The position numbers and the translations under genes were made by a program. From NCBI GenBank assembly GCA_002480525.1, contig DLCH01000047.1, positions 8,171-72,170 of the forward strand: a stretch of 64,000 bases of DNA, in the 5' to 3' direction. Positions 15,975-24,082 of the stretch are shown piece by piece. Source of the stretch: Gammaproteobacteria bacterium UBA7803 (GTDB lineage: Bacteria; Pseudomonadota; Gammaproteobacteria; Pseudomonadales; Azotimanducaceae). A model generated the notes under the pieces. The model was not told the DNA's origin, searched no databases, and saw only the letters and a list, made by a program, of their open reading frames with translations. Within the stretch, counting starts at the first letter, position 1. The number at the start of each line of letters is the position of its first letter.

Positions 15975-16706
15975 TCAGAGCAGCACGGGATCCCAGGCGC
16001 CGTCGAATTCCGCCGTCGACGACCACACACGGCGTTCCGGTGACGGCGTCAGCGAATGCCGCACCCGGCAGTGGACACCGCCTGCCTCGGCCAGGTCGTA
16101 GGCGGCCACCTCGTCCGCCTCGAAGTCGGCCACGCTGACGCCGCCGCGATCGCCCTTGAGGGTGCCCGCGTTCATCAGCAGCAGGGACTCGAAGTCGATC
16201 AGCACCCGGTAGTGCAGGTGCCCGTGAACGATGAAGCGGTGGCTGGATGCCGCCAGCAGCGCGTCGAGGGGTTCACAGCGCCGCACGCTCTCGGGACCGC
16301 GTGTGCCGGGCCAGACCTTGGCCATGTCGTGCTCGCCGATGCCGTGGCAGAGCAGCAGCGGGCCCGCGGTGGTCGCGAGTTCCAGGGTGCGCGGCAGCGC
16401 CTCGAGATACGCCCGGGTATCCGCCTCGATGTCCTCGAGCCGGTGGGCGTCGGCGACGTGACGGACCCGGTCGGACAGCAGCCAGCGGTCGTGGTTGCCC
16501 GCCACCGTCAGCACCCCGGCCTCGCGGAGCAGCGCGCAGCAGCGGTCGACGCAGCCCGCCCCGTCGGCGATGTCGCCGGTGCAGATCACGGCATCCAAGC
16601 CCTGACCGGCCAGCCAGTCCAGGGCTGCCGCGAGGCGGTCGTGCTCGCCGTGGACGTCGCCGATGACGCCGAGACGCCGAACGGGCTTTGCGGGGTCGCT
16701 GCTCAT
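15975..16706 (-). CDS. Metallophosphoesterase (calcineurin-like)
   Basis: This 243-aa phosphoesterase shows the full di-metal motif series: GDVHGEHDR near residue 16, GDIADGAG near 43, GNHDRW near 70, and HGIGEHD and HGHLHYR in the C-terminal half. The compact form resembles YfcE/Aph-type phosphatases acting on phosphodiesters or phosphoproteins. The ATG at 16706 follows the gap after the LLM gene and opens directly into MSSDPAKPVRRLGVIGDVHG; longer upstream frames encode unrelated shadow sequence. It is the last gene in a leftward run and faces the TetR promoter region at its 3' end. No substrate can be assigned from context. Confidence 0.87.
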   Translation of the reverse strand: MSSDPAKPVRRLGVIGDVHGEHDRLAAALDWLAGQGLDAVICTGDIADGAGCVDRCCALLREAGVLTVAGNHDRWLLSDRVRHVADAHRLEDIEADTRAYLEALPRTLELATTAGPLLLCHGIGEHDMAKVWPGTRGPESVRRCEPLDALLAASSHRFIVHGHLHYRVLIDFESLLLMNAGTLKGDRGGVSVADFEADEVAAYDLAEAGGVHCRVRHSLTPSPERRVWSSTAEFDGAWDPVLL

Positions 16707-16753
16707 GGCCCGAAACCTAGCGTGCGGCTCGTGAGCGCCGGGTGAAGCCGGCC

Positions 16754-17836
16754 TCAGACCTGCCCGATCAGATCCCGCGCCACCCGCTCCAGCACGTCGA
16801 AGCGGGCGTCGAAGCTCGGCAGGATCATCACCTGGTCGAGCCCCGCCGCCGAGAGCTCCGCGAAGCGCTCGACGAGCGCCGCCCGGGTGCCGATCATGCT
16901 GCTGGCGGTGAGCACCTCCGGCGTCAGGAATCGTTCTTCCTCGGGCAGCACCCAGCAGTTGTGGCCGGCGTGAATGCGCTGGTGCCGGCGCTCCTCGGGG
17001 TAGGTCTCGAGCAGCGCGCAGTAGTCGTCCCAGATGTCGCGATAGACGTTCGGCGGCTGGTGGCCGAAGTTGCGCCACTGGTCGTAGGCGTAGTGAACGG
17101 CGGCCATGGCCATGGCGCCGCACTCGGCCTTGACCCGCTCCGAGTCCACCGCCTCGTCGTCGTCGAGCACCACGATGGTGGTGAGCGCCGTGGTGTAGAA
17201 GTCGTCGAAGTCGAGCGCCCGGCCGGCGGCACGCGCGCCTTCCTCGATGGCGTGGCGGAACTGCCGGAACACCGCCGCGTTGGGCGCCAGCGCCACCACC
17301 GCGCCGTCGCCGTAGCGGCCGGCGAGGCCCAGGGAGCGCGGCCCGAAGCCGGACACGTAGAGCGGAATGGGGTCGTCGAAGTTGACGAAGCCCTTGTCGG
17401 GCATGACGTGGCGGATCGGCGCCGGCCCGGTCGCGCCCGCGGTCAGCGGATCCATCATCGCCTCCTCGCCCCGCAGCAGTGGCGCCAGGGTGGCGAGGTA
17501 GCGGTCGAACTCGCGGATGCGGTGGGGCGGCTGGCCCATCACCCGCATGGCGGTGTTGCCGGCGCCGACCCCGAGGAACGCGCGCCCCGGCGCCAGCGCG
17601 TTGATGGTGGCGATGGCGGCCGCCGTCACCGGCGGCGGGCGCGTGCCGGACACCGCCACGCCGGTGCCGAGGCGGATCGTCGAGGTGCGGTCCGCGGCCA
17701 GCGCCAGGGTGGCGTAGCAGTCCGACCAGAGCATCTGGCTGTCCGCCAGCCAGGCGTGGCTGTAGCCGAGCGCCTCGGCCCGGACCACGTAGTCGATGTC
17801 GTTGATGTGCGAAGCGACGCAGACGCCGAAGTCCAT
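16754..17836 (-). CDS. LLM-class flavin-dependent oxidoreductase (MER/F420-type)
   Basis: This 360-aa TIM-barrel oxidoreductase of the luciferase-like family is closer to the 5,10-methylene-H4MPT reductase/F420-dependent branch. Diagnostic pieces are AEALGYSHAWLADSQMLWSD (~20-39), IRLGTGVAVSGTRPPPV, and LAPGRAFLGVGAGNTAMR. It may use FMNH2 or F420H2. It is the last gene of the DUF2855-VOC-SDR-LLM operon, 37 bp after the SDR gene. The pairing of a VOC and an LLM enzyme repeats the content of the island at 10.2-15.9 kb, but the two LLM proteins belong to different branches. Confidence 0.87.
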   Translation of the reverse strand: MDFGVCVASHINDIDYVVRAEALGYSHAWLADSQMLWSDCYATLALAADRTSTIRLGTGVAVSGTRPPPVTAAAIATINALAPGRAFLGVGAGNTAMRVMGQPPHRIREFDRYLATLAPLLRGEEAMMDPLTAGATGPAPIRHVMPDKGFVNFDDPIPLYVSGFGPRSLGLAGRYGDGAVVALAPNAAVFRQFRHAIEEGARAAGRALDFDDFYTTALTTIVVLDDDEAVDSERVKAECGAMAMAAVHYAYDQWRNFGHQPPNVYRDIWDDYCALLETYPEERRHQRIHAGHNCWVLPEEERFLTPEVLTASSMIGTRAALVERFAELSAAGLDQVMILPSFDARFDVLERVARDLIGQV

Positions 17837-17873
17837 GCTCCCTCCTTTCCCTGTGGTCCCCGGGCCGGCGGCG

Positions 17874-18638
17874 CTACTGCGCCGTCATCCCCGCGTCCAC
17901 GGTGAACTCGGCCCCGGTGACGTAGCTCGACTCGTCGGAGGCCAGGTAGACGATGCAGTTGGCGATGTCTTCGGGGGTGCCGATCCGGCCCAGGGGAATC
18001 CCCAGCACGTCCGGCGGCACCTGATCCGGCGACGCGGCTCCGGTGGCCTGCGCCTGCATGTTGGTCCAGATCATGCCCGGGTGGACCGAGTTGCAGCGGA
18101 TGCCGTCCCGGGCGCCTTCCAGCGCCACGGTCTTCGACATCATCCGCACCCCGCCCTTGGCTGCGCCGTAGGCGGCGGTGGTGGGAATGCCCACCAGCCC
18201 GGCCACCGACGACAGGTTGACGATGGAGCCGCCGCCGGAAGCGCGCAGGGCCGCCATGGCCTGGCGGCATCCCAGGAACACGCTGGTGAGGTTGACGTCG
18301 ATCTGGCGCCGCCAATCCTCCAGGGTCAGGGACTCCAGCGGCTTGAGGATCGCGATGCCGGCGTTGTTGACCAGCACGTCGAGCCGGCCGAAGCGCTCGA
18401 GCACGGCGTCGACCACGCGGCGCCAGTCCGCCTCGCTGGTCACGTCGTGGGCCAGCGCCACGGCCTCGCCCCCGGCGTCGCGGATCTGCCGGGCGCAGTC
18501 CTCGGCGCCGGCGCCGTCGATGTCCGTGACCACCAGGCGCCCGCCCTCCCGGGCCAGCGCCGCCGCAGCGGTCCGGCCGAGCCCGGGGTTCGAGGCGGCC
18601 CCGGTGACCATCACCACCTTGCCGTCGACTCTGCCCAT
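17874..18638 (-). CDS. SDR family NAD(P)-dependent oxidoreductase
   Basis: This 254-aa classical short-chain dehydrogenase has the nucleotide-binding motif VTGAASNPGLGR (~11-22), an NNAG motif (VLVNNAGIA), the catalytic Ser in NLSSVAG, the YGAAK catalytic Tyr-Lys pair, and a C-terminal VTGAEFTVDAGM. An acidic residue follows the second strand (VVTDIDG), favouring NAD over NADP. ATG 18638 lies 5 bp after the VOC gene's stop and gives the family's normal length. It probably oxidises a secondary alcohol intermediate in the pathway encoded by its operon neighbours. Confidence 0.92.
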   Translation of the reverse strand: MGRVDGKVVMVTGAASNPGLGRTAAAALAREGGRLVVTDIDGAGAEDCARQIRDAGGEAVALAHDVTSEADWRRVVDAVLERFGRLDVLVNNAGIAILKPLESLTLEDWRRQIDVNLTSVFLGCRQAMAALRASGGGSIVNLSSVAGLVGIPTTAAYGAAKGGVRMMSKTVALEGARDGIRCNSVHPGMIWTNMQAQATGAASPDQVPPDVLGIPLGRIGTPEDIANCIVYLASDESSYVTGAEFTVDAGMTAQ

Positions 18639-18643
18639 GCCGC

Positions 18644-19105
18644 TCACTCCCCCTGCGGATTCTCGACCAGTTCCAGCACCGTGCCGTCCGGATCCCGGAA
18701 GCAGACGAACCGCGCCCGGCTGCCGGACCCGGCGGGCATCTGCGCCGGCTCGGACAGGAACTCCGCGCCGGCCGCTTCGAGGCGGCGCATGTCGCCGTCC
18801 AGATCGTCGGTGGCCAGCGCCAGGCGCGCGATGCCCAGGTGGTACAGATGCGGATACGGCGCCTCGGCGTCCTGAGGGTCGAGCCACTGGAGGAGATCGA
18901 TCACCACCGGCGGATTGGCGCCTTCGAGGGCGAGCAGCGCGCCCTTCACGCGATAGGGCGGCATGCCCACGGCCGCGGCGACCTCCGGCGTATTGGTCTC
19001 GGGCACCCGCCAGAACTCCCGGAACCCGAGCGCCTCGTAGAAGCGCAGCGACCGGTCGTAGTCGCTGCAGTTGATGTTGGCGTGGACCAGTCCGGTGATC
19101 GCCAT
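18644..19105 (-). CDS. VOC family protein
   Basis: This 153-aa two-module vicinal oxygen chelate protein contains LVHANINCSDYDRSLRFYEA at ~6-25 and a C-terminal FRDPDGTVLELVENP. A His near the start and a terminal Glu are in place as metal ligands. It is a paralogue of the VOC protein at 12433-12948. It is encoded 12 bp downstream of the DUF2855 gene and 5 bp upstream of the SDR gene, clearly in the same operon. The reaction (isomerase, lyase or dioxygenase) cannot be inferred. Confidence 0.85.
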   Translation of the reverse strand: MAITGLVHANINCSDYDRSLRFYEALGFREFWRVPETNTPEVAAAVGMPPYRVKGALLALEGANPPVVIDLLQWLDPQDAEAPYPHLYHLGIARLALATDDLDGDMRRLEAAGAEFLSEPAQMPAGSGSRARFVCFRDPDGTVLELVENPQGE

Positions 19106-19117
19106 GGCGTCATCTCC

Positions 19118-20218
19118 TCACAGGGACAGAATGAATCCGTCGGACGGCTTCGCCCGGTTTTCGAGCACTTCCTGATACACCCGGGAAACGGCCTCCGGCC
19201 CGGACTCGCGGCGCACGTCGATCCAGCCGGACGCGAGCGCCACGAACGGCTCCCAGGCCGCAGCGGTGCGCTCGGCGATGCCGGTCGGGCCCCACTCCTG
19301 GGAGCGCTTCTGAATCTGCGTGGGGGCGAAGAACATGGTCGGCTGCGGACCCGGCAGCGGCGCGTTGCCGCCGATCTGCGCGTGGTCCCAGTGGGTCGCG
19401 CCCACCGAGCAGCTGTAGGCGAGGGTGTCACCGAAGTGGTGGTGCAGCTTCGCCCGCACGTCCGCGTTGCCCGCCATGTCGACGAACACCGTCGGGTCCT
19501 TCGGCAGCGACTCGAGGTTGTCGTAGGTGACCACCTGGTCGTAGCAGCCGAGGCCCTCGACGAAGCCCACGTTGCCCGGCGAGGTCAGGCCGATCACCCG
19601 GCAGCGGTCGCGGCGGTTGCGGTGCAGCAGCCAGGCGAGGCCGAAGGCGGTCTTGCTGGAGGCGCTGGAGAGCACCACCGTCCCGGCGCCGAAGAAGTCG
19701 TTGTCGTCGAGGAAGTCGTCGAGGAAGAAGCTGGTGTAGAACAGCGGCCGGAACAGCATCTGCATCGCTTCCTGGTCCGCGCGGTACGCCGGGTCCGTGC
19801 TCGTGCGGGTGTAGTTGTTGTACACCGGCGGCAGCTCGGCGCGATGGGCCACGCCGTCGGAGAAGCCGTAGTCGTTCACCCGCTCCGCCTTCACCAGCAG
19901 ATGGCTGGCCATGGGAAAGTAGCCGTAGAAGCGGTCGCCCTGATTCATGCCGTCGACGGTGGAAGCGACCACGTCGCCGAAGCCCCACACCGGGATGCGG
20001 CCCCAGCCGTCGTCGTAGCCACCCTGGGGCGGGAAGAACTTCCAGTAGCCGATGGCGTCGCCGGCCACGCCGTAGGTGATGTTGTTGGCCGTGAGGGCGA
20101 AGTCGTTCACCTTCAGCAGCGCTTCGCCCGGCCCCGGCTCGGGCAGCGGGTCCGTCACCAGCCGCGTCTCGCCGAGGGCGTCCCGGCGCACTTCGAAGGC
20201 CTGAATCCCGTCGGTCAT
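19118..20218 (-). CDS. DUF2855 family protein (MDR-like fold)
   Basis: This 366-aa protein matches the DUF2855 family from the opening PLPEPGPGEALLKVNDFALT and the IGYWKFFPPQGG segment at ~57-68. The overall plan resembles a medium-chain dehydrogenase: an N-terminal GroES-like part, then a Rossmann-like part with SSASSKTAFGLAW and VIGLTSPGNVGFVEGLG. Members are found next to degradation and polyketide genes, but no reaction is established that I know of. It is the first gene of the DUF2855-VOC-SDR-LLM operon; a small lipoprotein gene lies 45 bp upstream on the same strand and may share the transcript. Confidence 0.85.
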   Translation of the reverse strand: MTDGIQAFEVRRDALGETRLVTDPLPEPGPGEALLKVNDFALTANNITYGVAGDAIGYWKFFPPQGGYDDGWGRIPVWGFGDVVASTVDGMNQGDRFYGYFPMASHLLVKAERVNDYGFSDGVAHRAELPPVYNNYTRTSTDPAYRADQEAMQMLFRPLFYTSFFLDDFLDDNDFFGAGTVVLSSASSKTAFGLAWLLHRNRRDRCRVIGLTSPGNVGFVEGLGCYDQVVTYDNLESLPKDPTVFVDMAGNADVRAKLHHHFGDTLAYSCSVGATHWDHAQIGGNAPLPGPQPTMFFAPTQIQKRSQEWGPTGIAERTAAAWEPFVALASGWIDVRRESGPEAVSRVYQEVLENRAKPSDGFILSL

Positions 20219-20263
20219 GGGGCTCTCCTCTGGGTGGTTCGGTTGCGGAACGAGTCGAGGCCT

Positions 20264-20494
20264 TCAGAACCAGCCGTCGTCCTGCTCCATGTCTTCGCAC
20301 AGGTTCATGGACGCCATGAGCTGCGCCTTGGCGGCTTCGTATTCGTCCTCGGTGATCGCCTCCTCCTCCAGCGCGCGCTTGAGGTCGATGAGCTGCTGGC
20401 CGAGGGACACGTCGCCCAGACTGATGTTGCTGTTGCCGCCGTTGAAGCAGCCCGCCAGCAGAACCAGGCCGAGGACGAGAAGGACATGACGCAT
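20264..20494 (-). CDS. Small lipoprotein with SHOCT-like helix pair
   Basis: This 76-aa protein has a clear lipobox, LLAGC, with Cys at residue 16, so it should be lipidated and membrane-anchored. After a short Gly/Asn linker it contains QLIDLKRALEEEAITEDEYE and AAKAQLM, the bi-helical signature of SHOCT domains. ATG 20494 gives an ideal lipoprotein signal; the longer frame upstream lacks one. The role is unknown; SHOCT motifs often mediate oligomerisation. It sits between the alpha/beta hydrolase and the DUF2855 operon, all leftward. Confidence 0.72.
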   Translation of the reverse strand: MRHVLLVLGLVLLAGCFNGGNSNISLGDVSLGQQLIDLKRALEEEAITEDEYEAAKAQLMASMNLCEDMEQDDGWF

Positions 20495-20586
20495 GAGGCT
20501 GTCTCCTGTGATGGGCGCGGGGCGCGGGACTCGGAGGGCCAGTTTGCCACGACCGGGCCGGCGGGCGGGCATCCGTGCGCGCCAGG

Positions 20587-21549
20587 TCAGAGTTCGAGGT
20601 CTTCGAGAAACGCCCGCACGTCCTGCGCCGTGCGCCGCGGCGATTCCTCCATGGGCACGTGCCCGAGATCCTCGTAGACGATCAGCGTCGAGTCCGGCAG
20701 CGCCGCGTGGAACTGCTCCGCCACGTCGACGCCGATCAGGGTGTCGTGCCGACCCCACAGAATCAGGGTCGGCTGGGCCAGGGTCGACAGGTCCACCGCC
20801 GGCGTCTCCACCCGCGGCGCGCCGAAGCGGGCCATGATCGCCTCGCGGCTGCCCGCGCGCAGGGTCAGGTCGCGGTAGCGGGCGATCAGCGCATCGTCGA
20901 CGCCGCTGTCGTCGTAGTGGGCGGCGCGCAGCCCCTGGGCCACCAGATACCCGGGGTCGAGATACCGTGCCACGGCCCGGAACGCGTCGCTCCTGAGCAG
21001 GGTGAATCCCAGCGGCGTGTCGCCCTCGCTGTCCGGCGGCGCTTCGCGGCTGAACCCGGGGGGCGGCGACGAGTCGACCAGCACCATGGCCCGGACGCGC
21101 TTCGGGTGGGCCAGCGTGTAGCGCCACGTCACCCCGCCGCCCATGGAGTTGCCGCCGAGCACGAAGTCGTCCAGGCCGACGTGAGACGCGACGGCGTCCA
21201 CCGTATGCACCATGGCGTCCGGACTGTAATCGCCCGACGGCACCTGGCCCGTCAGGCCGTGCCCGGGCAGATCGAGGGTGACGATCCGGTAGCGATCGCC
21301 CAGCTCGTCGACCCAGCCCTCCCAGGTGTGCAGCGAGGAATTCGAACCGTGGACGAGCACCACGGGCAGGCCGCCCCGGGCGCCCTGGTCCCGATAGTGG
21401 ATGCGCGCGCCGTCCGGCGTCGTCAGGAAGGCGGAGGCTTCATTCGTGTAGCGGGCATCGACCACGTCGGCGGGCAGATCGCCCTCGAACAGCCAGAAGG
21501 CGCCGGCGATCAACAGTCCTGCCAGCACGGTCAGCACGAATCGGATCAC
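20587..21549 (-). CDS. Alpha/beta hydrolase, membrane-anchored
   Basis: This 320-aa hydrolase begins with a single hydrophobic helix (FVLTVLAGLLIAGAFWLF), so it is anchored or secreted. The alpha/beta-hydrolase core shows the oxyanion loop VLVHGSNSSLHTW, the nucleophile elbow GGNSMGGG, an acid in GRHDTLIG and the catalytic His in DLGHVPMEE. The set resembles epoxide-hydrolase or meta-cleavage-product hydrolase relatives, but the substrate is open. GTG 21549 is preferred because GGGAGAGAG precedes it; upstream frame content is unlike the family. It is divergent from the small gene at 21628. Confidence 0.88.
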   Translation of the reverse strand: MIRFVLTVLAGLLIAGAFWLFEGDLPADVVDARYTNEASAFLTTPDGARIHYRDQGARGGLPVVLVHGSNSSLHTWEGWVDELGDRYRIVTLDLPGHGLTGQVPSGDYSPDAMVHTVDAVASHVGLDDFVLGGNSMGGGVTWRYTLAHPKRVRAMVLVDSSPPPGFSREAPPDSEGDTPLGFTLLRSDAFRAVARYLDPGYLVAQGLRAAHYDDSGVDDALIARYRDLTLRAGSREAIMARFGAPRVETPAVDLSTLAQPTLILWGRHDTLIGVDVAEQFHAALPDSTLIVYEDLGHVPMEESPRRTAQDVRAFLEDLEL

Positions 21550-21627
21550 GTCTCTCTCCCTCCACCCACGCAAGCCACGGCCCGGACCAGTATGATCGCC
21601 GGGGAGATCACGGCAAGGGCACCCGCG

Positions 21628-21834
21628 ATGGACATCAACGACCGCATCCCCGACGTCCGCGACGGCCTGACCCGTCTGGAGCGCGTGGTGCTGCACGTGC
21701 TGCGGGAGGCCCAGGAGGAGTTCGGCGGCCGCAACGTGCCGACCGCCACCTTGTACGGCCGCGTGCTGGAGTACGTCGACATCAGCCAGGAAGAGCTGCA
21801 GACCTGCCTGCAGCGCCTGACCCTGCACGGCTGA
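21628..21834 (+). CDS. Small conserved-looking hypothetical protein
   Basis: This 68-aa predicted cytosolic protein contains LERVVLHVLREAQEEF and VPTATLYGRVLEYVDISQEE followed by LQTCLQRLTL. The pattern of three amphipathic helices with PTATLYGRV as a possible recognition segment suggests a small winged-helix-like fold. It fits neatly between the divergent hydrolase and the convergent helicase gene (4 bp from its end) and uses typical codons, which argues for a real gene. I do not recognise the family. Confidence 0.6.
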   Translation: MDINDRIPDVRDGLTRLERVVLHVLREAQEEFGGRNVPTATLYGRVLEYVDISQEELQTCLQRLTLHG

Positions 21835-21837
21835 CGG

Positions 21838-23964
21838 CTACCACATGTCGAGCAGCTTCGACCCCGCGTCGATGCGCACGGCGGACGCGGCCGAGGGCTC
21901 GGCCACCCCGGCCACGCCGGCCGGCCACGCGCGCGGCTCGAACGCCGCCAGCACCGGCTCGGTCATGAAGCGGCTGCGCGCGCCGTAGACGTGCTTGTCA
22001 CCCCAGCGCTGCTGCTGGGTGACGTAGAAGCGCAGCGGCGCGATCAGGTGCAGATCCTCCCGGGCCCGGGTGATGGCGACGTACAGCAGCCGGCGCTCCT
22101 CCTCCACACGCTCGGGTTTGCCCGCCGCGAACTCGTTGGGAAAGCTGCCGTCGCTGACGTTCAGCACGAACACGTTGTCCCATTCCTGGCCCTTGGCGGA
22201 ATGCACCGTCGACAGGATCAGATAGTCCTCGTCCTGCAGAGGCGGCCCGGCCTCGTCGCCGGTGGCCTGGGGCGGGTCGAGGGTCATGTCGGTGAGAAAG
22301 CGTTCCCGGGTCGGCGACTGGGCGGACAGCAGCTCGAGCTGCTCGAGATCGCCGCGCCGCACCTGGGCGGCCTCGTAGAGGCGTTCCAGATGGGGTTCGT
22401 ACCAGGCCCGCACCCGCGCCATCTGGCCCGCCCACTCGCGGGCGCCGCGCAGCTCGCCCACCAGCGCCACCAGCGCGGCCCAGTCCTCGGCGGCCGCCGC
22501 CGGCACCCGGCAGTCCGCCAGCGCCGCGAAGGAGAACTCGGCGTCCTCCAGTGTCTGCAGGCAGCGCTCCGCGATGGCCGGGCCGATGCCGGGCAGAAGC
22601 TGCAGGGTGCGGAAGCCCGCCAGCCGGTGACGCGGGTTGTCGATCCAGCGCAGCACGCCGAGCATGTCCTTGACGTGGGCGGACTCGAGGAACTTGAGCC
22701 CGCCGTACTTCACGTAGGGGATGTTGCGCCGGACCAGCTCCACCTCCAGCGCGTCGCTGTGGTGGGCGCTGCGCATCAGCACCGCCTGACGCTTGAGCGG
22801 CGTGCCGGCTTCGCGCGCGGCGAGGATCTGCTCGACCACGTACAGGCTCTGGTTGCGGTCGTCCTCGACCGTCACGTACCAGGGCATCTGGGCCGACGAC
22901 CGGCCGGATTCGAGCCGCTTCGGAAAGCCCCGGTCGCTCTCGGCCATCAGCGTGTTGGCCGCGTCGAGGATCGGCTGCACCGAACGGTAGTTGTGGTCGA
23001 GCGTGACCGAAGCCGCCGGCGTCGGGAAGCGGGAGGGAAATTCCAGGATGTTGTCGACGGTGGCGGCGCGGAACGAGTAGATCGACTGGGCGTCGTCGCC
23101 CACCACGCACAGGCCCGCGCCGTCGGGCTTCATGGCCAGCAGGATCTCCGCCTGCAGGGTGTTGGTGTCCTGGTACTCGTCCACCAGCACGTGGTCGAAA
23201 CGGGCGCCGAGCTCGCGCGCCACCGCCGGCTCCTGGGCCAGCACGTGCCAGTAGAGCAGCAGGTCGTCGTAGTCGAGAAGCTGCTGGGCCTGCTTGGCCT
23301 GCACGTAGGCCCGGAACAGACCGGTGAGTTCCTCCTCCCACTCGGCGCACCAGGGAAACTCCGCCTCCAGCGTGTCCGCCAGCGAGCCTCGGGTATTCAC
23401 CCGGTGGGAGTAGATGGCGAGGCAGGTGTCCTTGCGCGGGAACCGTTTGCCCTTGCCGGCCAGGCCAAGGGCCTGGCGCTGCAGATCGATCAGGTCCGCG
23501 GCGTCGCCCCGGTCGATGACGCTGAACGCCGGATCCAGGCCGAGCACGTGGGCGTACTCCCGCAGCAGCCGGTTGCCCACGGCGTGGAAGGTGCCGGACC
23601 ACATCATTCTGGCCGCGTCGGGGTGCACGCGGCGCCGCGGCGCCTCGGCCAGCGCCGCCCGGGCGATCCGCTCCGCCCGGTCGGTCAGCTCCCGGGCGGC
23701 GCGGCGGGTGAAGGTCAGCAGCGCGATGCGCTCCGGCGCCACGCCCTGGAGCAGCAGCCAGGCCACCCGGTGGGCCAGGGTGCTGGTCTTGCCGGTGCCG
23801 GCGCCGGCGATGATCAGCAGCGGCTCCGACTCGAAGCCGGCGGCCCGGCCCGCCGCCGCGGGCACCGCCCGGCCGAACGTCGCCGCCCAGCGCTGGGCGT
23901 CGTTCAGGCCGTCACCGAAGGTGTCCGGCGCGGCGGCGGTGCCGATGTCGACGTCGACGGTCAT
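21838..23964 (-). CDS. UvrD/Rep-type superfamily 1 DNA helicase
   Basis: This 708-aa ATP-dependent 3'-5' helicase has all SF1A motifs in order: Walker A IIAGAGTGKTSTLAHR (~50-66), Ia LTFTRRAARELTDR, II LVDEYQDTNTLQAE, III VVGDDAQSIYSFR, IV LDHNYRS, V STVHSAKGQEWDNVF and VI LYVAITRAREDLH. The length matches UvrD/PcrA/Rep but the C-terminal tail is short, and the QEWDNVF motif is typical of the group often annotated only as ATP-dependent helicase. It is likely a repair or replication-restart helicase. It is divergent from the amidase gene with 118 bp between. Confidence 0.93.
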   Translation of the reverse strand: MTVDVDIGTAAAPDTFGDGLNDAQRWAATFGRAVPAAAGRAAGFESEPLLIIAGAGTGKTSTLAHRVAWLLLQGVAPERIALLTFTRRAARELTDRAERIARAALAEAPRRRVHPDAARMMWSGTFHAVGNRLLREYAHVLGLDPAFSVIDRGDAADLIDLQRQALGLAGKGKRFPRKDTCLAIYSHRVNTRGSLADTLEAEFPWCAEWEEELTGLFRAYVQAKQAQQLLDYDDLLLYWHVLAQEPAVARELGARFDHVLVDEYQDTNTLQAEILLAMKPDGAGLCVVGDDAQSIYSFRAATVDNILEFPSRFPTPAASVTLDHNYRSVQPILDAANTLMAESDRGFPKRLESGRSSAQMPWYVTVEDDRNQSLYVVEQILAAREAGTPLKRQAVLMRSAHHSDALEVELVRRNIPYVKYGGLKFLESAHVKDMLGVLRWIDNPRHRLAGFRTLQLLPGIGPAIAERCLQTLEDAEFSFAALADCRVPAAAAEDWAALVALVGELRGAREWAGQMARVRAWYEPHLERLYEAAQVRRGDLEQLELLSAQSPTRERFLTDMTLDPPQATGDEAGPPLQDEDYLILSTVHSAKGQEWDNVFVLNVSDGSFPNEFAAGKPERVEEERRLLYVAITRAREDLHLIAPLRFYVTQQQRWGDKHVYGARSRFMTEPVLAAFEPRAWPAGVAGVAEPSAASAVRIDAGSKLLDMW

Positions 23965-24082
23965 GGGCCCATCTTGCCCGACCCCTGTACGAAATTACAG
24001 CATCGCGCACCGGCCGCCCGCCGCCCCGCCCGGGCGGTGGTAACATGCCCGGGCACGCCGGGGACCTGGGGAGGGGAAAGGC

